44,851 bases of DNA. Source: Dehalococcoidia bacterium (lineage in GTDB: Bacteria; Chloroflexota; Dehalococcoidia; UBA6926). Under the pieces are notes generated by a model. The model saw only the letters and a program-made list of their open reading frames with translations. It made no database searches and was not told the origin of the DNA. This document shows positions 30,404 to 39,935 of this stretch, one piece after another. Every line of letters starts with the position of its first letter. Positions within the stretch are counted from its first letter, which is position 1. The DNA lies in NCBI GenBank assembly GCA_009841045.1, contig VXMO01000053.1:1-44851 (forward strand). The letters are read 5' to 3'. The position numbers and the translations under genes were made by a program.

Positions 30404-33235
30404 CTACCCGAGTCGCGCCAGCTGCTCCTCGATGCGTTGCACACGCTGGCGTGATTCCTCCAGCCGCTCCTCTTCCTTGGCCACAACCTGGGGCGGCGCC
30501 TTGGAGCGGAAACTCTCGTTTGCCAACCGCTGCTCAAGTCCGGTCAGGCGTCCGCGTGTTTGTTCCAATTCCTTGGACAACCTGGACCGCTCAGCATCCG
30601 CGTCCACCAGCCCCGCCAGCGGCACCATGACTGTCACGCCGTCAAGGATCGCCGTCATAACGGATGCGGGATCAGGCCGCTCATCCTCGGGCGCGAGCAC
30701 GCTCAGAGAGGACACGCGAGCCAGAACGCCGATGGCCTCACGCGAATCCGCGATTGCCTCCTGAGACTCGGGCACTGCGTCAACGATTGTCTCGATCATG
30801 CGCGAATGCTCAACGTTGCCCTCGGCGCGCGCATTGCGAATGGCCCGAACCACGTTGATAACGTCGGCAACCTCTGACTCCGCCGCCTCGTCGACGTGCG
30901 ACGTGTCTGCCTCCGGATAGGCGCTGATCATGATGGAGTCCACGCCTCGCGCCAGCTCCGGGGAACGGGCGATGAGACTCTGCCATATTTCTTCGGTCAC
31001 GAACGGCATGAACGGGTGCAGCAACCGCATCGACTGTTCAAGCACTCCGACCAGGTAGTGGACGGGTCTGTCATCTCTGTTGCGGAGGCGAACCTTGGCA
31101 AGCTCGATGTACCAGTCCGCGAACTCGTCCCACAGGAAATCGCGGATTATCTGCTCGGCCTGCCCCAGCTGAAAATCCTCAAGCAGGCGGTTCACATCCG
31201 CCGTGACGCTTGCCATGCGGGAGATGATCCACCGGTCCTCCCGGTGTTCCGGCGCCGGCATCTCGCCGCCAACCTGTGTGTCCGCCTGCTCCATCGACCG
31301 CACGACGAACCGGGCGGCGTTCCATAGCTTGTTAGCGAAATTGCGTCCCGCCTCCATGCGCCCCGGCGTCAGCGCGAGGTCATTGCCGGGCGTCGTGGCA
31401 ATTGTGAGGGCCATGCGCAGCGCGTCCGTGCCGTACTCCGCGATGCTCTCCAGCGGATCAATCACATTCCCGCGCGTCTTTGACATTTTTTGTCGTTGCG
31501 CGTCACGCACGAGCCCGTGCAGATAGACGGTGCGGAAGGGAATCTCCCCAGTGTTCTCCAGACCCATCATGATCATCCGCGCGACCCAGAAGAACAGGAT
31601 GTCGTAGCCAGTTTCCATGACGGATGTTGGATGGAAATAGGAGTAATCCTCCGTCTCGTCCGGCCATCCCAGCGTTGAATGCGGCCACAGCCCGGAGGAG
31701 AACCACGTGTCCAGCACGTCCGGGTCCTGGACGAGGCCTGGTGAGTCGCATGAGGAGCATTCGGGCGGAGAATCCGCCGCCACCAGGGGTGTTGCGTCCT
31801 TGCCCGCATCCACCCGATCCGCACGCGCGACGATCTCGTCGTGAGTTAAGCCCATGCTGATGAGCTCCGCGTACGTGCCCGACCACACCTCTTGGCCATC
31901 CGCGTCCGTGACAGGCTCGCGCAGTACCATCTCCAGCCGTTCGCCGTCGCATGGGCCGCAGAACCATGCCGGTATCCGATGCCCCCACCACAGTTGACGG
32001 GAGATGCACCAGTCACGGATGCCATCCATCCAGTTCAAATAAGTGCCGGTGAAGCGTTCCGGCACGATGTTGATCCGACCGTCCCGGACGGCCTCCGCGG
32101 CGCGCTCGGCGAGGGGCAGAATGTCGACGAACCACTGGATGCTGATGCGCGGCTCAATGATCGATTGGCAGCGGTAGCACCGGCCTACACGGTTCTGGTA
32201 GTCCTCCGTCTTTTCGAGGAACCCCTGCGCTTCAAGGTCTGCCACAATGCGCTGCCGCGCCTCGAAACGCTCCAATCCCTCGAAAGGCCCGGCATGCTCA
32301 TTCATCACACCGTCTGCGTCGATGACCTCTATTGCATCCAGACCGTGCCGCTGACCAATCTCAAAGTCGTTTTGGTCGTGCGCCGGCGTAACCTTGAGCG
32401 CGCCAGTCCCGAACTCCATGTCCACGTAGTCATCACCGATGATGGGAATCTCCCGGTCGATGAATGGCAGTCGCACCGTCGTGCCGATGGCGTCCTCAAA
32501 TCGCGGATCGTTCGTGTTCACGGCAACGGCCGTATCGCCCAGATACGTCTCTGGTCTCGTTGTGGCAACCGTCACATACCGCCCCGAACCGTCGGTGTAC
32601 GGATAGTTGATGTGCCAGAGTTTGCCCTCGGCGTCCTCGTATTCGGTTTCAAGATCGGACAGGGCAGTGTGATCTGTGGGGCACCAATTGATCATCCGCT
32701 CGCCGCGGTAGATGCGCCCTTTGTTGAACAGGTTCACAAAGGTCGCGCGGACGGCACGAGACGGCCCTTCGTCCAGCGTGAAACGCTCGCGTGTCCAATC
32801 GCACGACGCGCCGAGCCGACGATGCTGGTTCTGGATTGCGCCGCCGTACTCCCGCACCCACTCCCACACGTGCTCCAGGAATCTCTCCCGCCCGATCTCG
32901 CGTCGATCCATGCCTTGCGACGCTAGGTGATTTTCAACCACGTATTGCGTCGCGATACCGGCATGGTCTGTGCCCGGAAGCCACAGTGTCGGATCGCCCC
33001 GCATACGGTGCCACCGCACCAAGGTGTCCTCGACAGTCGCCGTCAGCGCATGTCCGAGGTGCAGCTGTCCCGTGACGTTGGGCGGCGGCATGATGACGAC
33101 AAAAGGCTGCCGCTCATGGTCGATGCGCGGTTGAAAATACCCGCGTTCCTCCCACCACTGGTAGCGCGCCTCTTCAAAACGCGCAGGGTCATACGCGGGC
33201 GGCATCTCAGCCGCGCGGTTAGCGGTCGATGTCAT
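30404..33235 (-). CDS. valS: Valyl-tRNA synthetase
   Basis: A full-length 943-residue class Ia synthetase. The HIGH-type motif is NVTGQLHLGHAL (53-64) and the KMSKS-type motif is RQKMSKTRGNVIDP near 605. The editing domain lies between, with TTRPETYLGDTAVAV and the ValRS-typical GTGALKVTPAHDQNDFEIG. The anticodon-binding domain follows (LHPFMPFVTEEIWQ), and the C-terminal coiled-coil arm (SRLSKELEQTRGRLTGLEQRL) is intact. No T-box leader is seen in the 83 bases upstream. The upstream neighbour is the MobA-like gene on the same strand. Confidence 0.97.
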   Translation of the reverse strand: MTSTANRAAEMPPAYDPARFEEARYQWWEERGYFQPRIDHERQPFVVIMPPPNVTGQLHLGHALTATVEDTLVRWHRMRGDPTLWLPGTDHAGIATQYVVENHLASQGMDRREIGRERFLEHVWEWVREYGGAIQNQHRRLGASCDWTRERFTLDEGPSRAVRATFVNLFNKGRIYRGERMINWCPTDHTALSDLETEYEDAEGKLWHINYPYTDGSGRYVTVATTRPETYLGDTAVAVNTNDPRFEDAIGTTVRLPFIDREIPIIGDDYVDMEFGTGALKVTPAHDQNDFEIGQRHGLDAIEVIDADGVMNEHAGPFEGLERFEARQRIVADLEAQGFLEKTEDYQNRVGRCYRCQSIIEPRISIQWFVDILPLAERAAEAVRDGRINIVPERFTGTYLNWMDGIRDWCISRQLWWGHRIPAWFCGPCDGERLEMVLREPVTDADGQEVWSGTYAELISMGLTHDEIVARADRVDAGKDATPLVAADSPPECSSCDSPGLVQDPDVLDTWFSSGLWPHSTLGWPDETEDYSYFHPTSVMETGYDILFFWVARMIMMGLENTGEIPFRTVYLHGLVRDAQRQKMSKTRGNVIDPLESIAEYGTDALRMALTIATTPGNDLALTPGRMEAGRNFANKLWNAARFVVRSMEQADTQVGGEMPAPEHREDRWIISRMASVTADVNRLLEDFQLGQAEQIIRDFLWDEFADWYIELAKVRLRNRDDRPVHYLVGVLEQSMRLLHPFMPFVTEEIWQSLIARSPELARGVDSIMISAYPEADTSHVDEAAESEVADVINVVRAIRNARAEGNVEHSRMIETIVDAVPESQEAIADSREAIGVLARVSSLSVLAPEDERPDPASVMTAILDGVTVMVPLAGLVDADAERSRLSKELEQTRGRLTGLEQRLANESFRSKAPPQVVAKEEERLEESRQRVQRIEEQLARLG

Positions 33236-33318
33236 TGCCGGTGACTCCAGGGCGTCGACACAGCAACAAAGCTGGGATAGAGAATCATAGTGGCTTCTAT
33301 TGTAGCGAATGGGTGGGA

Positions 33319-33954
33319 TTAATCCGTCGCCTGCCCCGTCACAACAAGCGCCCGTTCGTAGTCCTCCGGGCTGTTCATATTCACAATGACGATCGGGTCT
33401 CCGAATTCGACCCTATTCACGCGGTCGGGATCGCGTTCCGTGATTTCGCGCAGTCCGCGTTTCGCCTCCGTGATTGCCTCAATTTCCGAACGCAATGAAG
33501 CGTTCATTACTGGTGGATGCCCTTCGATGCCCCCGTGCCATGGGTACGTGATTGGCAGACCGCCTGCGTGATGCGCCTCCACCAGCATGTCCGTGATGTG
33601 CGCGGGCTTCGGCGCGTCCATTGCGAGAAAGATCCAATCCGTAGCGCGTGAATCGGCTGCGGCTAACCCGGCCAGCACCGATGTTGTCTTGCCTTGTGCA
33701 TAGTTCGGGTTCTCGATGATTTTGTAGACAGGCACTCGCTCAAGCGATTCCGGCAAGAGAGGCCGATAGTCGGCGGCGTCCTCGCCAAGCACGACGATCA
33801 ACTCATCGACGCCCGAAAGCCCGCCCTGCTCAACCTGGTAGGTGAGAAGATCCTTACCCATCCAGGGCAGGGTCTGCTTGGGACGGCCCATGCGTGACGA
33901 ACTGCCGGCCGCGAGAATAACCAGGGAAACGAATCGGGTATCCGTTCCGGTCAC
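33319..33954 (-). CDS. MobA-like nucleotidyltransferase
   Basis: A 211-residue NTP-transferase domain protein of the MobA/MocA kind. The nucleotide-binding loop is LVILAAGSSSRMGRPKQTLPW (11-31); the ribose-metal aspartate is in DWIFLAMDAPKPAH, and GIEGHPPVMNASL gives the family GHP motif. In characterised relatives this fold attaches CMP or GMP to molybdopterin, which fits the molybdoenzyme at 21948. It is one gene downstream of coaBC, 16 bases away. Which nucleotide it uses cannot be read from the sequence. Confidence 0.82.
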   Translation of the reverse strand: MTGTDTRFVSLVILAAGSSSRMGRPKQTLPWMGKDLLTYQVEQGGLSGVDELIVVLGEDAADYRPLLPESLERVPVYKIIENPNYAQGKTTSVLAGLAAADSRATDWIFLAMDAPKPAHITDMLVEAHHAGGLPITYPWHGGIEGHPPVMNASLRSEIEAITEAKRGLREITERDPDRVNRVEFGDPIVIVNMNSPEDYERALVVTGQATD

Positions 33955-33970
33955 GCGAGTTCCTTGTAGA

Positions 33971-35182
33971 TCACCCGCTGAACAGGCCGCAAACGCGATC
34001 CAGCACAGTGTCTGCCACCTCGCGCTTTGACATCAGCGGCAGGTCCTCTTGCCCGCCGGACTTGTCGAGGATGACGACGCGATTTGTATCGACCGCAAAG
34101 CCGGCATCCGTCGCGGAAACGTCGTTCGCGACAATCATGTCCAGCTTCTTGCCCTCCAGCTTGGCGCGGGCGTTATTGAGCAGATCCTCCGTCTCGGCGG
34201 CAAAGCCCACCTTGATTCCCGGCAAGCCGCTAACCTGCGCGAGGATGTCAGGTGTTTTCTGCATCTCGATTGTCAGGCGGTCTTGCCCCTCGACCTTTTT
34301 CATCTTCTGGCCCGCCGCAGAGATCGGCTCCCAGTCCGCCACGGCGGCCGCCATGACAAGGGCATCCGCCGCGTCATTCAGAGCGTCGGACACCGCCGCA
34401 AGCATCTGACGCGCGCTCTCCACTTTGACAACCTTGATGCCCGCCGGGTTGGCGAGACTCGCCGCCGTCACCAACGTCACTCTTGCGCCACGGTCCCGTG
34501 CCGCTTCAGCGAACGCATAGCCCTGCTTGCCGGATGAGCGATTTGTAACCACACGCACCGGGTCAATCGGCTCCTGTGTACCGCCCGCAGAGACGACGAT
34601 ATGCCGTCCCGCCAGATCCTGGTTTGCTGCGAGAATCTCCCCCAGCGCCTCAAGGATCTCCGCGGTCTCCACGAGCCGACCGCTGCCGACAGCACCCGAG
34701 GCAAGACGCCCCTCATTCGGCCCGGCGAAGTTGAAGCCGCGCTCTTTCAGCGTTGCCACGTTCACCTGCGTTGCCGTGTTTGCCCACATGTGGTGCTCCA
34801 TCGCGGGCGCGATGAGCACCGGGGCCTCGGAGGCGAGAACGATGGTCGAAAGCGCGTCATCGGCGAGACCGTGTGTCAGCTTGGCCATCACGTTCGCCGT
34901 CGCCGGCGCGATAACAATGGCGTCCGCCTGCCGTGCGATCTCAACGTGTTCAAGCGGGTCCTCGGAGTTCGCGTCAAACAGGTCAGTGATAACGAGACGA
35001 TGCGTTAGCGAGCGGAATGTGAGCGATGTGATGAACTCTTGCGCGGAGCGGGTCAACACGACGTCAACTAGCGCTCCGGCTTGCATCAGCTTGGAGGCTA
35101 TGTCCGCAGCCTTATAGCTCGCGATGCTGCCGGACACGCCCAGCACAATCCGTTTGCCTGCTATTGCGTCTGCGCCGCTCAT
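33971..35182 (-). CDS. coaBC: Bifunctional phosphopantothenoylcysteine decarboxylase/synthase
   Basis: A 403-residue CoaBC (Dfp). The N-terminal flavin-dependent decarboxylase (CoaC, 1-190) has LGVSGSIASYKAADI, the VIAPATANVMAKL flavin motif and IAPAMEHHMW, where the usual PAMN asparagine is Glu. The C-terminal synthase (CoaB) has VSAGGTQEPIDPVRVVTNRSSGKQG and the lysine-containing MKKVEG...IEMQKTPDIL. It converts 4'-phosphopantothenate to 4'-phosphopantetheine in CoA synthesis. Three bases separate it from coaX upstream, so the two form an operon. Confidence 0.96.
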   Translation of the reverse strand: MSGADAIAGKRIVLGVSGSIASYKAADIASKLMQAGALVDVVLTRSAQEFITSLTFRSLTHRLVITDLFDANSEDPLEHVEIARQADAIVIAPATANVMAKLTHGLADDALSTIVLASEAPVLIAPAMEHHMWANTATQVNVATLKERGFNFAGPNEGRLASGAVGSGRLVETAEILEALGEILAANQDLAGRHIVVSAGGTQEPIDPVRVVTNRSSGKQGYAFAEAARDRGARVTLVTAASLANPAGIKVVKVESARQMLAAVSDALNDAADALVMAAAVADWEPISAAGQKMKKVEGQDRLTIEMQKTPDILAQVSGLPGIKVGFAAETEDLLNNARAKLEGKKLDMIVANDVSATDAGFAVDTNRVVILDKSGGQEDLPLMSKREVADTVLDRVCGLFSG

Positions 35183-35185
35183 CGC

Positions 35186-35953
35186 CTACCCCTGATTAAG
35201 CTCCCAGATCAGCCGCAAGCCCTGCAGCGTCAGATCCGGCTCCAGTTCATCGATGAACGTCGTCCGCTCTGCAATCGGCTCAACAAGCCCACCCGTCGCA
35301 ATCACCCGAGCCTCCGAGCCAATCTCGGCGCGTATCCGCTGAATCACACCCTCCATCAGCCCAAGATACCCGTACATCAGCCCGGAGCGCATCGCCTGAT
35401 CTGTGTCACGTCCGATGACATTTTCGGGAAACACCGGAGCGATAGGTGGTAACTGCGCGGCGCGTGCGGTCAGCGCCTCTGACGCCAACGAGATGCCTGG
35501 AGCGATGACACCCCCGATGAAAACCCCGTGCTCGGTCACCACGTCAAATGTTGTCGCTGTGCCGAAATCAACCACGATGCCCGGCCCGCCATAGAGGCCG
35601 TATGCTGCCGCCGCGTTCACGATCCTGTCCGTGCCGACGCCGTCCGGCTTGTCCACATCCAGCGTCACGCCACGACGGGTTGCCCTCTTGATGTCCAGCG
35701 CCGTGACGCCGAACGTCTCTGCCGCCGCGCGCTCCATCATCGTCGTTAGGGGCGGCACGACGGAACAGAGCGAAACACCGTCAATGTCGGACTCGCGAAT
35801 GCCATGGCGAGCCAGCGCAGCGCACATGTATTCAGCCGTATCGGAGGGTGAATTGCTTGCCCCTGTTGAAAGGCGGTCGGACACGACCATATGCTCACCG
35901 TCAAAGACGGCAAACTTCAGATTCGTGTTCCCGATGTCAACGGCCAACAGCAT
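35186..35953 (-). CDS. coaX: Type III pantothenate kinase
   Basis: A 255-residue CoaX, which phosphorylates pantothenate with ATP and needs a monovalent cation. The P-loop replacement DIGNTNLKFAVFDG is at residues 5-18, DGVGTDRIVNAAAAYGLYGG and VVDFGTATTFDVV follow, and GGVIAPGISLASEAL is the pantothenate-binding segment. All are as in active enzymes. The start codon is the first in the operon coaX-coaBC-MobA-like, divergent from the NmrA-like gene, with a 113-bp promoter gap. Confidence 0.96.
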   Translation of the reverse strand: MLLAVDIGNTNLKFAVFDGEHMVVSDRLSTGASNSPSDTAEYMCAALARHGIRESDIDGVSLCSVVPPLTTMMERAAAETFGVTALDIKRATRRGVTLDVDKPDGVGTDRIVNAAAAYGLYGGPGIVVDFGTATTFDVVTEHGVFIGGVIAPGISLASEALTARAAQLPPIAPVFPENVIGRDTDQAMRSGLMYGYLGLMEGVIQRIRAEIGSEARVIATGGLVEPIAERTTFIDELEPDLTLQGLRLIWELNQG

Positions 35954-36066
35954 CCGTCACTCCGCCCCCTGATAGCTGCTGCTCTCAAAAGACAGCGTAA
36001 TTATACGCGTCAGGTCTATCCATTGGAGTCATCAATCTGAAACAATCTGAAAAAGGAGATTCACAC

Positions 36067-36933
36067 ATGACCAACCCAACCCGCACAATCCTCGTCATCG
36101 GCGCGACCGGCAACCAGGGTGGCGGCCTCGTCGGCCACCTGCTCACGTCCAAGGACTGGCATGTTCGTGGGCTGACGCGCTCACCGCAGAGCGAAAAAGC
36201 GCAGGCGCTCGCCGCGCGCGGCGTGGAAGTGGTTGCGGGAGACATGGACGATGTTGCGTCGATTAACGCCGCAATGGAGGGCGCATACGGCGTCTTTTCA
36301 GTCCAGGGACAGGCGGCCGAGGACGACCCGATGCACGAGGCGCGGCAGGGCATCGCAGTCGCGGATGCCGCCGTCAGGGCAGGTGTGAGCCACCTCGTCT
36401 ACACCGCCTCCTGCGGCGCAAAGGAGCCGGATCGCGGAGTCCCGTACTGGGATGCCAAGATCGAGGTCATCAAACACATACGCGAGTTAGACATCCCGTA
36501 CACCATCCTCCGTCCCGTCTCATTCGCGGAGAACTACCTCTATGACCGCGAGGGCATCGCCAATGGCGTCATCCGCGGTATGTTGACGCCGGACAAGACC
36601 CTGCAGGTCATCTCCGGTCACGACATCGGCGCGTACGCCGCCGCCGCGTTCAACAACCCGGACACGTACGCCGGACAGGAGATCGACATCGCCGCCGAGA
36701 CTGTCACCATGAACGACATCGCCGCCGCTTTGGGACGCGTCGTGGGCCACGGCGTCCGATATGAGCAGATACCTGAGGAGGATTGGCCCCGCGTCTCCGT
36801 GCCGTCTGGCGTCGCCATGACACGCTGGTACCAGCAATACGGCTACGACGAGGACATTCCTGCCCTCAAAGCCAAATGGGGAATCCCCACGCTGACATTT
36901 GAGGAATGGCTCAGCGCTATCGGCTGGCGCTAG
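36067..36933 (+). CDS. NmrA-like NAD(P)-binding reductase
   Basis: A 288-residue atypical short-chain dehydrogenase. The dinucleotide-binding motif is VIGATGNQGGGLVGHLL near the N terminus, and GVFSVQGQ and HLVYTASCGA follow. There is no catalytic YxxxK at the usual place (near 110-130); the family also contains regulatory NADP sensors and isoflavone-reductase-like enzymes. AAAAGGAG lies about 6 bases before the ATG. The gene converges on nnrD, and the two stop codons share the palindrome CTAG. Confidence 0.82.
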   Translation: MTNPTRTILVIGATGNQGGGLVGHLLTSKDWHVRGLTRSPQSEKAQALAARGVEVVAGDMDDVASINAAMEGAYGVFSVQGQAAEDDPMHEARQGIAVADAAVRAGVSHLVYTASCGAKEPDRGVPYWDAKIEVIKHIRELDIPYTILRPVSFAENYLYDREGIANGVIRGMLTPDKTLQVISGHDIGAYAAAAFNNPDTYAGQEIDIAAETVTMNDIAAALGRVVGHGVRYEQIPEEDWPRVSVPSGVAMTRWYQQYGYDEDIPALKAKWGIPTLTFEEWLSAIGWR

Positions 36934-38504
36934 GCAAACATCGGCGGGACCGGCCCCTCTCCCCGCCCGATCACCGCCATCGATGCCGGAATCTTCTCTA
37001 TCAAGTTGGATGCCAGCAGCCCCGAAGCCATGTTGCCGTTTGCTTGGGCAGCGAGAGCCGCCGCCGCTCCATGGACGTACACTCCCGCCCGTGCCGCGTC
37101 ATGCGTGGAAAGACCCTGCGCCAGAAATCCCGTGATGATCCCCGCTAGCGCGTCTCCCGTCCCGCCTGACGCGAGGGCAGGGAGCGCCAAAGGGCAGATG
37201 GAGGGCGGCTCATCAGGACTCGCCACGACCGTGTAGGCGCCTTTCAGCACGACGGTCACGCCCCACTCTTTCGACTTTGCCTCCGCAATCCCAAACCTGT
37301 TCCGCTGAACCTCTTCAACTGACGTTCCGCAAAGTCGCGCCATCTCGCCCGGGTGTGGCGTGATGACAGTTGGACCGGACAGCGATTCCCACCAACCCGG
37401 TTTTTCGGCTAGCCGATTCAATGCGTCAGCATCAAGCACAACGGACGTGTCCGCGGGTAGTTCACGAAGCAGAACATCTGCAAACGAATCCGTGCCCACA
37501 GACCGCCCTAGGCCGGGCCCGATGCAGTATGCATCCGGCGTTTTCGTCTGCAGCGAAGCCATGAGTTGTGATACCGCCCCTGCTCCGGTCAGGCCGGTCT
37601 GCGGATGACTCGTAAGCGGAATATGTGTCGCCTCGGGCGCTCTACTCGCCAGGGAAGCCGTGATCGAATCGGGCGCTGCAATAGCAACGGTTCCTGACCC
37701 GGCTCGCGCTGTGGCCAACGCCGCCAACGCGGGCGCGCCGCGATACGCCTCCGACCCTCCAATGATGAGGCTGTGCCCGAACATACCCTTGTGACCTGTA
37801 GCTCTGCGCTCCGGCAACAGTCTCCCAACTTCATCCACTGTCAGCACGCCGATGCCCGCATCCATAGGCGTGAATGATTCGAGACCAATACCCGCAACAT
37901 GAATCTGCCCGCAAATCTCTGCTCCGGCTGGCGTTAAGCAGCCAATCTTCACGCTGCCAAGCGCCACCGTCATGTCCGCCGACAACGTGGCCGGATCCGC
38001 CCCACCTGTGTCCGAATCAAGACCCGAAGGTAGATCTACCGCCACTACTTTTGCGGTGTTTGCCACGCCACGCACTGCATCCAGCACATTGAGAGTGGCC
38101 CCCTCGATAGCCCGCGACCGCCCCGTGCCAAGCAGGGCATCAACAATGAGTTCGGCTTTAGCGAGAGTTGTGGCTAAGTCAGCCAAGTTACCTTGCGTGA
38201 TTGAGCAGCCCGCTGCTGCGCATTCTTCCAGCAATGCGTCGTCCGCTCGGGGAATGGGGCAAACAACCCAAACAAGAGCCCCCCGTTGCCGCAGTATCCG
38301 CGCGGCAATCAAACCGTCGCCACCGTTCTTGCCAGGCCCAGCCAGCACGAGCACACGCCGTCCGACAATCTGCTCCTCAAGCGCCTTCCCAACGGCATTG
38401 GCTACAGCTCGCCCGGCCCGCAGCATCAACTCTTCGACAGTTGCGCCTGCCGCTATCGCGTCTTCTTCAATGCGCCGCATCTCTGCGGCTGTGACCGCTC
38501 TCAT
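36930..38504 (-). CDS. nnrD: Bifunctional NAD(P)H-hydrate epimerase / dehydratase
   Basis: A 524-residue fusion that repairs damaged NAD(P)H hydrate. The N-terminal YjeF_N epimerase (1-215) starts MRAVTAAEMRRIEEDA and has GPGKNGGDGLIAAR and DALLGTGRSR. The C-terminal ADP-dependent dehydratase of ribokinase fold has GHKGMFGHSLIIGGS, GPGLGRS, VITPHPGEMARL, VVLKGAYTVV and the catalytic SGGTGDALAGI. ATG 38504 is preferred over a frame that extends 30 codons towards acpS. acpS lies upstream 31 bases away on the same strand, a pairing also seen in other bacteria. Confidence 0.95.
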   Translation of the reverse strand: MRAVTAAEMRRIEEDAIAAGATVEELMLRAGRAVANAVGKALEEQIVGRRVLVLAGPGKNGGDGLIAARILRQRGALVWVVCPIPRADDALLEECAAAGCSITQGNLADLATTLAKAELIVDALLGTGRSRAIEGATLNVLDAVRGVANTAKVVAVDLPSGLDSDTGGADPATLSADMTVALGSVKIGCLTPAGAEICGQIHVAGIGLESFTPMDAGIGVLTVDEVGRLLPERRATGHKGMFGHSLIIGGSEAYRGAPALAALATARAGSGTVAIAAPDSITASLASRAPEATHIPLTSHPQTGLTGAGAVSQLMASLQTKTPDAYCIGPGLGRSVGTDSFADVLLRELPADTSVVLDADALNRLAEKPGWWESLSGPTVITPHPGEMARLCGTSVEEVQRNRFGIAEAKSKEWGVTVVLKGAYTVVASPDEPPSICPLALPALASGGTGDALAGIITGFLAQGLSTHDAARAGVYVHGAAAALAAQANGNMASGLLASNLIEKIPASMAVIGRGEGPVPPMFA

Positions 38505-38535
38505 ATCGCACCGCCACCCCAGCTCGTTCCCTCGG

Positions 38536-38925
38536 CTAAGGCGCGTGATAGGGCGAAGGATACTCCGCCGTACCCACCACGATGGATAGCGCATATTCGA
38601 TCGAATGTGTCTGGCTCACGGTCAGGTCGGTCAGCCCGATACGTTCAGCCACGGCTTTCGCCCGGCCGTGCAGCCGTACCTCCGGCTTTCCACCGCGCAT
38701 CGGCAGGATCTCAATATCCTTCCAGCCCACACCGCGCGCGCCGGTTCCCAGAGCCTTCATTACCGCCTCCTTGCTCGCGAATCGCGCCGCAAGCTCAGGG
38801 TCTCTTCCGCGGCTGGTCCGCTGCTCCTCCGATGTGTACACGCGATCCAGAAACCGCTGCCCGAACCGCTCGCGAGCCTCTCGTATCCTCCACACCTCAC
38901 ACATATCGATTCCGGTGGTCAGCAT
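38536..38925 (-). CDS. acpS: Holo-[acyl-carrier-protein] synthase
   Basis: A 129-residue trimeric phosphopantetheinyl transferase that activates ACP with CoA. The N-terminal GIDMCEVWRI supplies the Mg-binding Asp, and AARFASKEAVMKALGTGARGVGW contains the second acidic motif. The remaining GRAKAVAERIGLTDLTVSQTHSIEYALSIVVG fits AcpS, with Thr-His in place of the common Ser-His-Asp. ATG 38925 (MLTTGIDM) is preferred; the frame extends upstream through the divergent folD promoter. Confidence 0.94.
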   Translation of the reverse strand: MLTTGIDMCEVWRIREARERFGQRFLDRVYTSEEQRTSRGRDPELAARFASKEAVMKALGTGARGVGWKDIEILPMRGGKPEVRLHGRAKAVAERIGLTDLTVSQTHSIEYALSIVVGTAEYPSPYHAP

Positions 38926-39044
38926 TGCGCGAAAAAACTCCTCTGTTGATGCAGTCCCCAGATTATCGCAGAACGGAATATGCGCCGTCCTTGCCGTCGC
39001 GGACGCTATACTCAAGGAGGGCACTTGGAGACGGAGTAACGCCA

Positions 39045-39932
39045 TTGACCGCACGCATCATCGACGGCCGGATCATCGCGGCAGACATTCGCAAGGAGGT
39101 CGCGCGTGATGTGGCCGCGCTCAAGGCAAAGGGCATTATGCCCGGCCTTGCCGCCGTTGTTGTAGGTGATGATCCCGCCTCCCAAACCTATGTCGCCAAT
39201 AAGGAACGCGCATGCCGCGAAGTCGGCATCTACACAGAGATACACCGGATAGACTCCTCCGTCTCACAGGATGGCCTGCTGGATCTCATTGAGTCGCTTA
39301 ACCGCGCGAACCGCGTCCACGGCATCCTCGTCCAGTTGCCCCTACCGCCGCACATCGAGGAACACGCCATCATTGAGTGCGTCCGACCTGACAAGGACGC
39401 GGATGGCTTTCACCCGCTCAACATCGGCCACCTTGCCATTGGCGACTCCCAGTTCGTGCCCGCCACGCCGTTCGGCGTTATGGAGATGCTGCGACGAGAA
39501 GGGGTCCATCTTGGCGGTAAACACGCCGTCATCGTTGGTCGCAGCAACATCGTTGGGAAGCCCATCGCGACGGCATGGATGCAGGGCGACCCGCAATTTT
39601 TTCCGCGTGTCACCGTCTGCCACAGGACTGATCCGAACCTCGCTGAAGTGACAAAACAGGCGGATATCCTCGTCGTGGCCGTTGGTATTCCTGAAGTCAT
39701 TACCGCCGAAATGGTCAAGCCGGGCGCTGTCGTCATTGACGTTGGCATCAACCACATTGAAGACAAGAGTTTGAAGAGGGGCTATAAGATTGTCGGCGAC
39801 GTCGACTTTGATGCCGTGTCTGAAGTGGCAAGCGCCATCACGCCCGTGCCTGGCGGCGTCGGCCCCATGACCGTCGCCATGCTGCTTCGCAATACCGTTT
39901 CCGCCGCCAAGGCACAGATTGAACAGGCCTAG
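39045..39932 (+). CDS. folD: Methylenetetrahydrofolate dehydrogenase / cyclohydrolase
   Basis: A 295-residue bifunctional enzyme of one-carbon folate metabolism. It begins at TTG 39045 with GGAG about 8 bases upstream; the upstream frame is open but not family-like. Landmarks: VGDDPASQTYVANKERACREVGI with the catalytic Tyr and Lys, GILVQLPLPPH, PDKDADGFHPLNIG, ATPFGVMEML, VIVGRSNIVGKPIA for NADP binding and VPGGVGPMTVAML at the end. An insertion of about five residues (GDPQFFPRV) extends the loop before VTVCH. TATACT at 39007 may be the -10 box. The next gene starts three bases after the stop. Confidence 0.96.
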   Translation: MTARIIDGRIIAADIRKEVARDVAALKAKGIMPGLAAVVVGDDPASQTYVANKERACREVGIYTEIHRIDSSVSQDGLLDLIESLNRANRVHGILVQLPLPPHIEEHAIIECVRPDKDADGFHPLNIGHLAIGDSQFVPATPFGVMEMLRREGVHLGGKHAVIVGRSNIVGKPIATAWMQGDPQFFPRVTVCHRTDPNLAEVTKQADILVVAVGIPEVITAEMVKPGAVVIDVGINHIEDKSLKRGYKIVGDVDFDAVSEVASAITPVPGGVGPMTVAMLLRNTVSAAKAQIEQA

Positions 39933-39935
39933 GGT

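Noticed and set aside
31892-32926. Open frame of 344 codons opposite valS
   Set aside because: Antisense to conserved catalytic and editing domains; no recognisable protein.
33236-33318. T-box leader of valS
   Set aside because: The gap is only 83 bases and no T-box core or terminator helix is visible.
38286-39044. N-terminal extension of folD by about 250 codons
   Set aside because: The extension runs antisense through nnrD and acpS and has no FolD similarity; TTG 39045 fits the family start.
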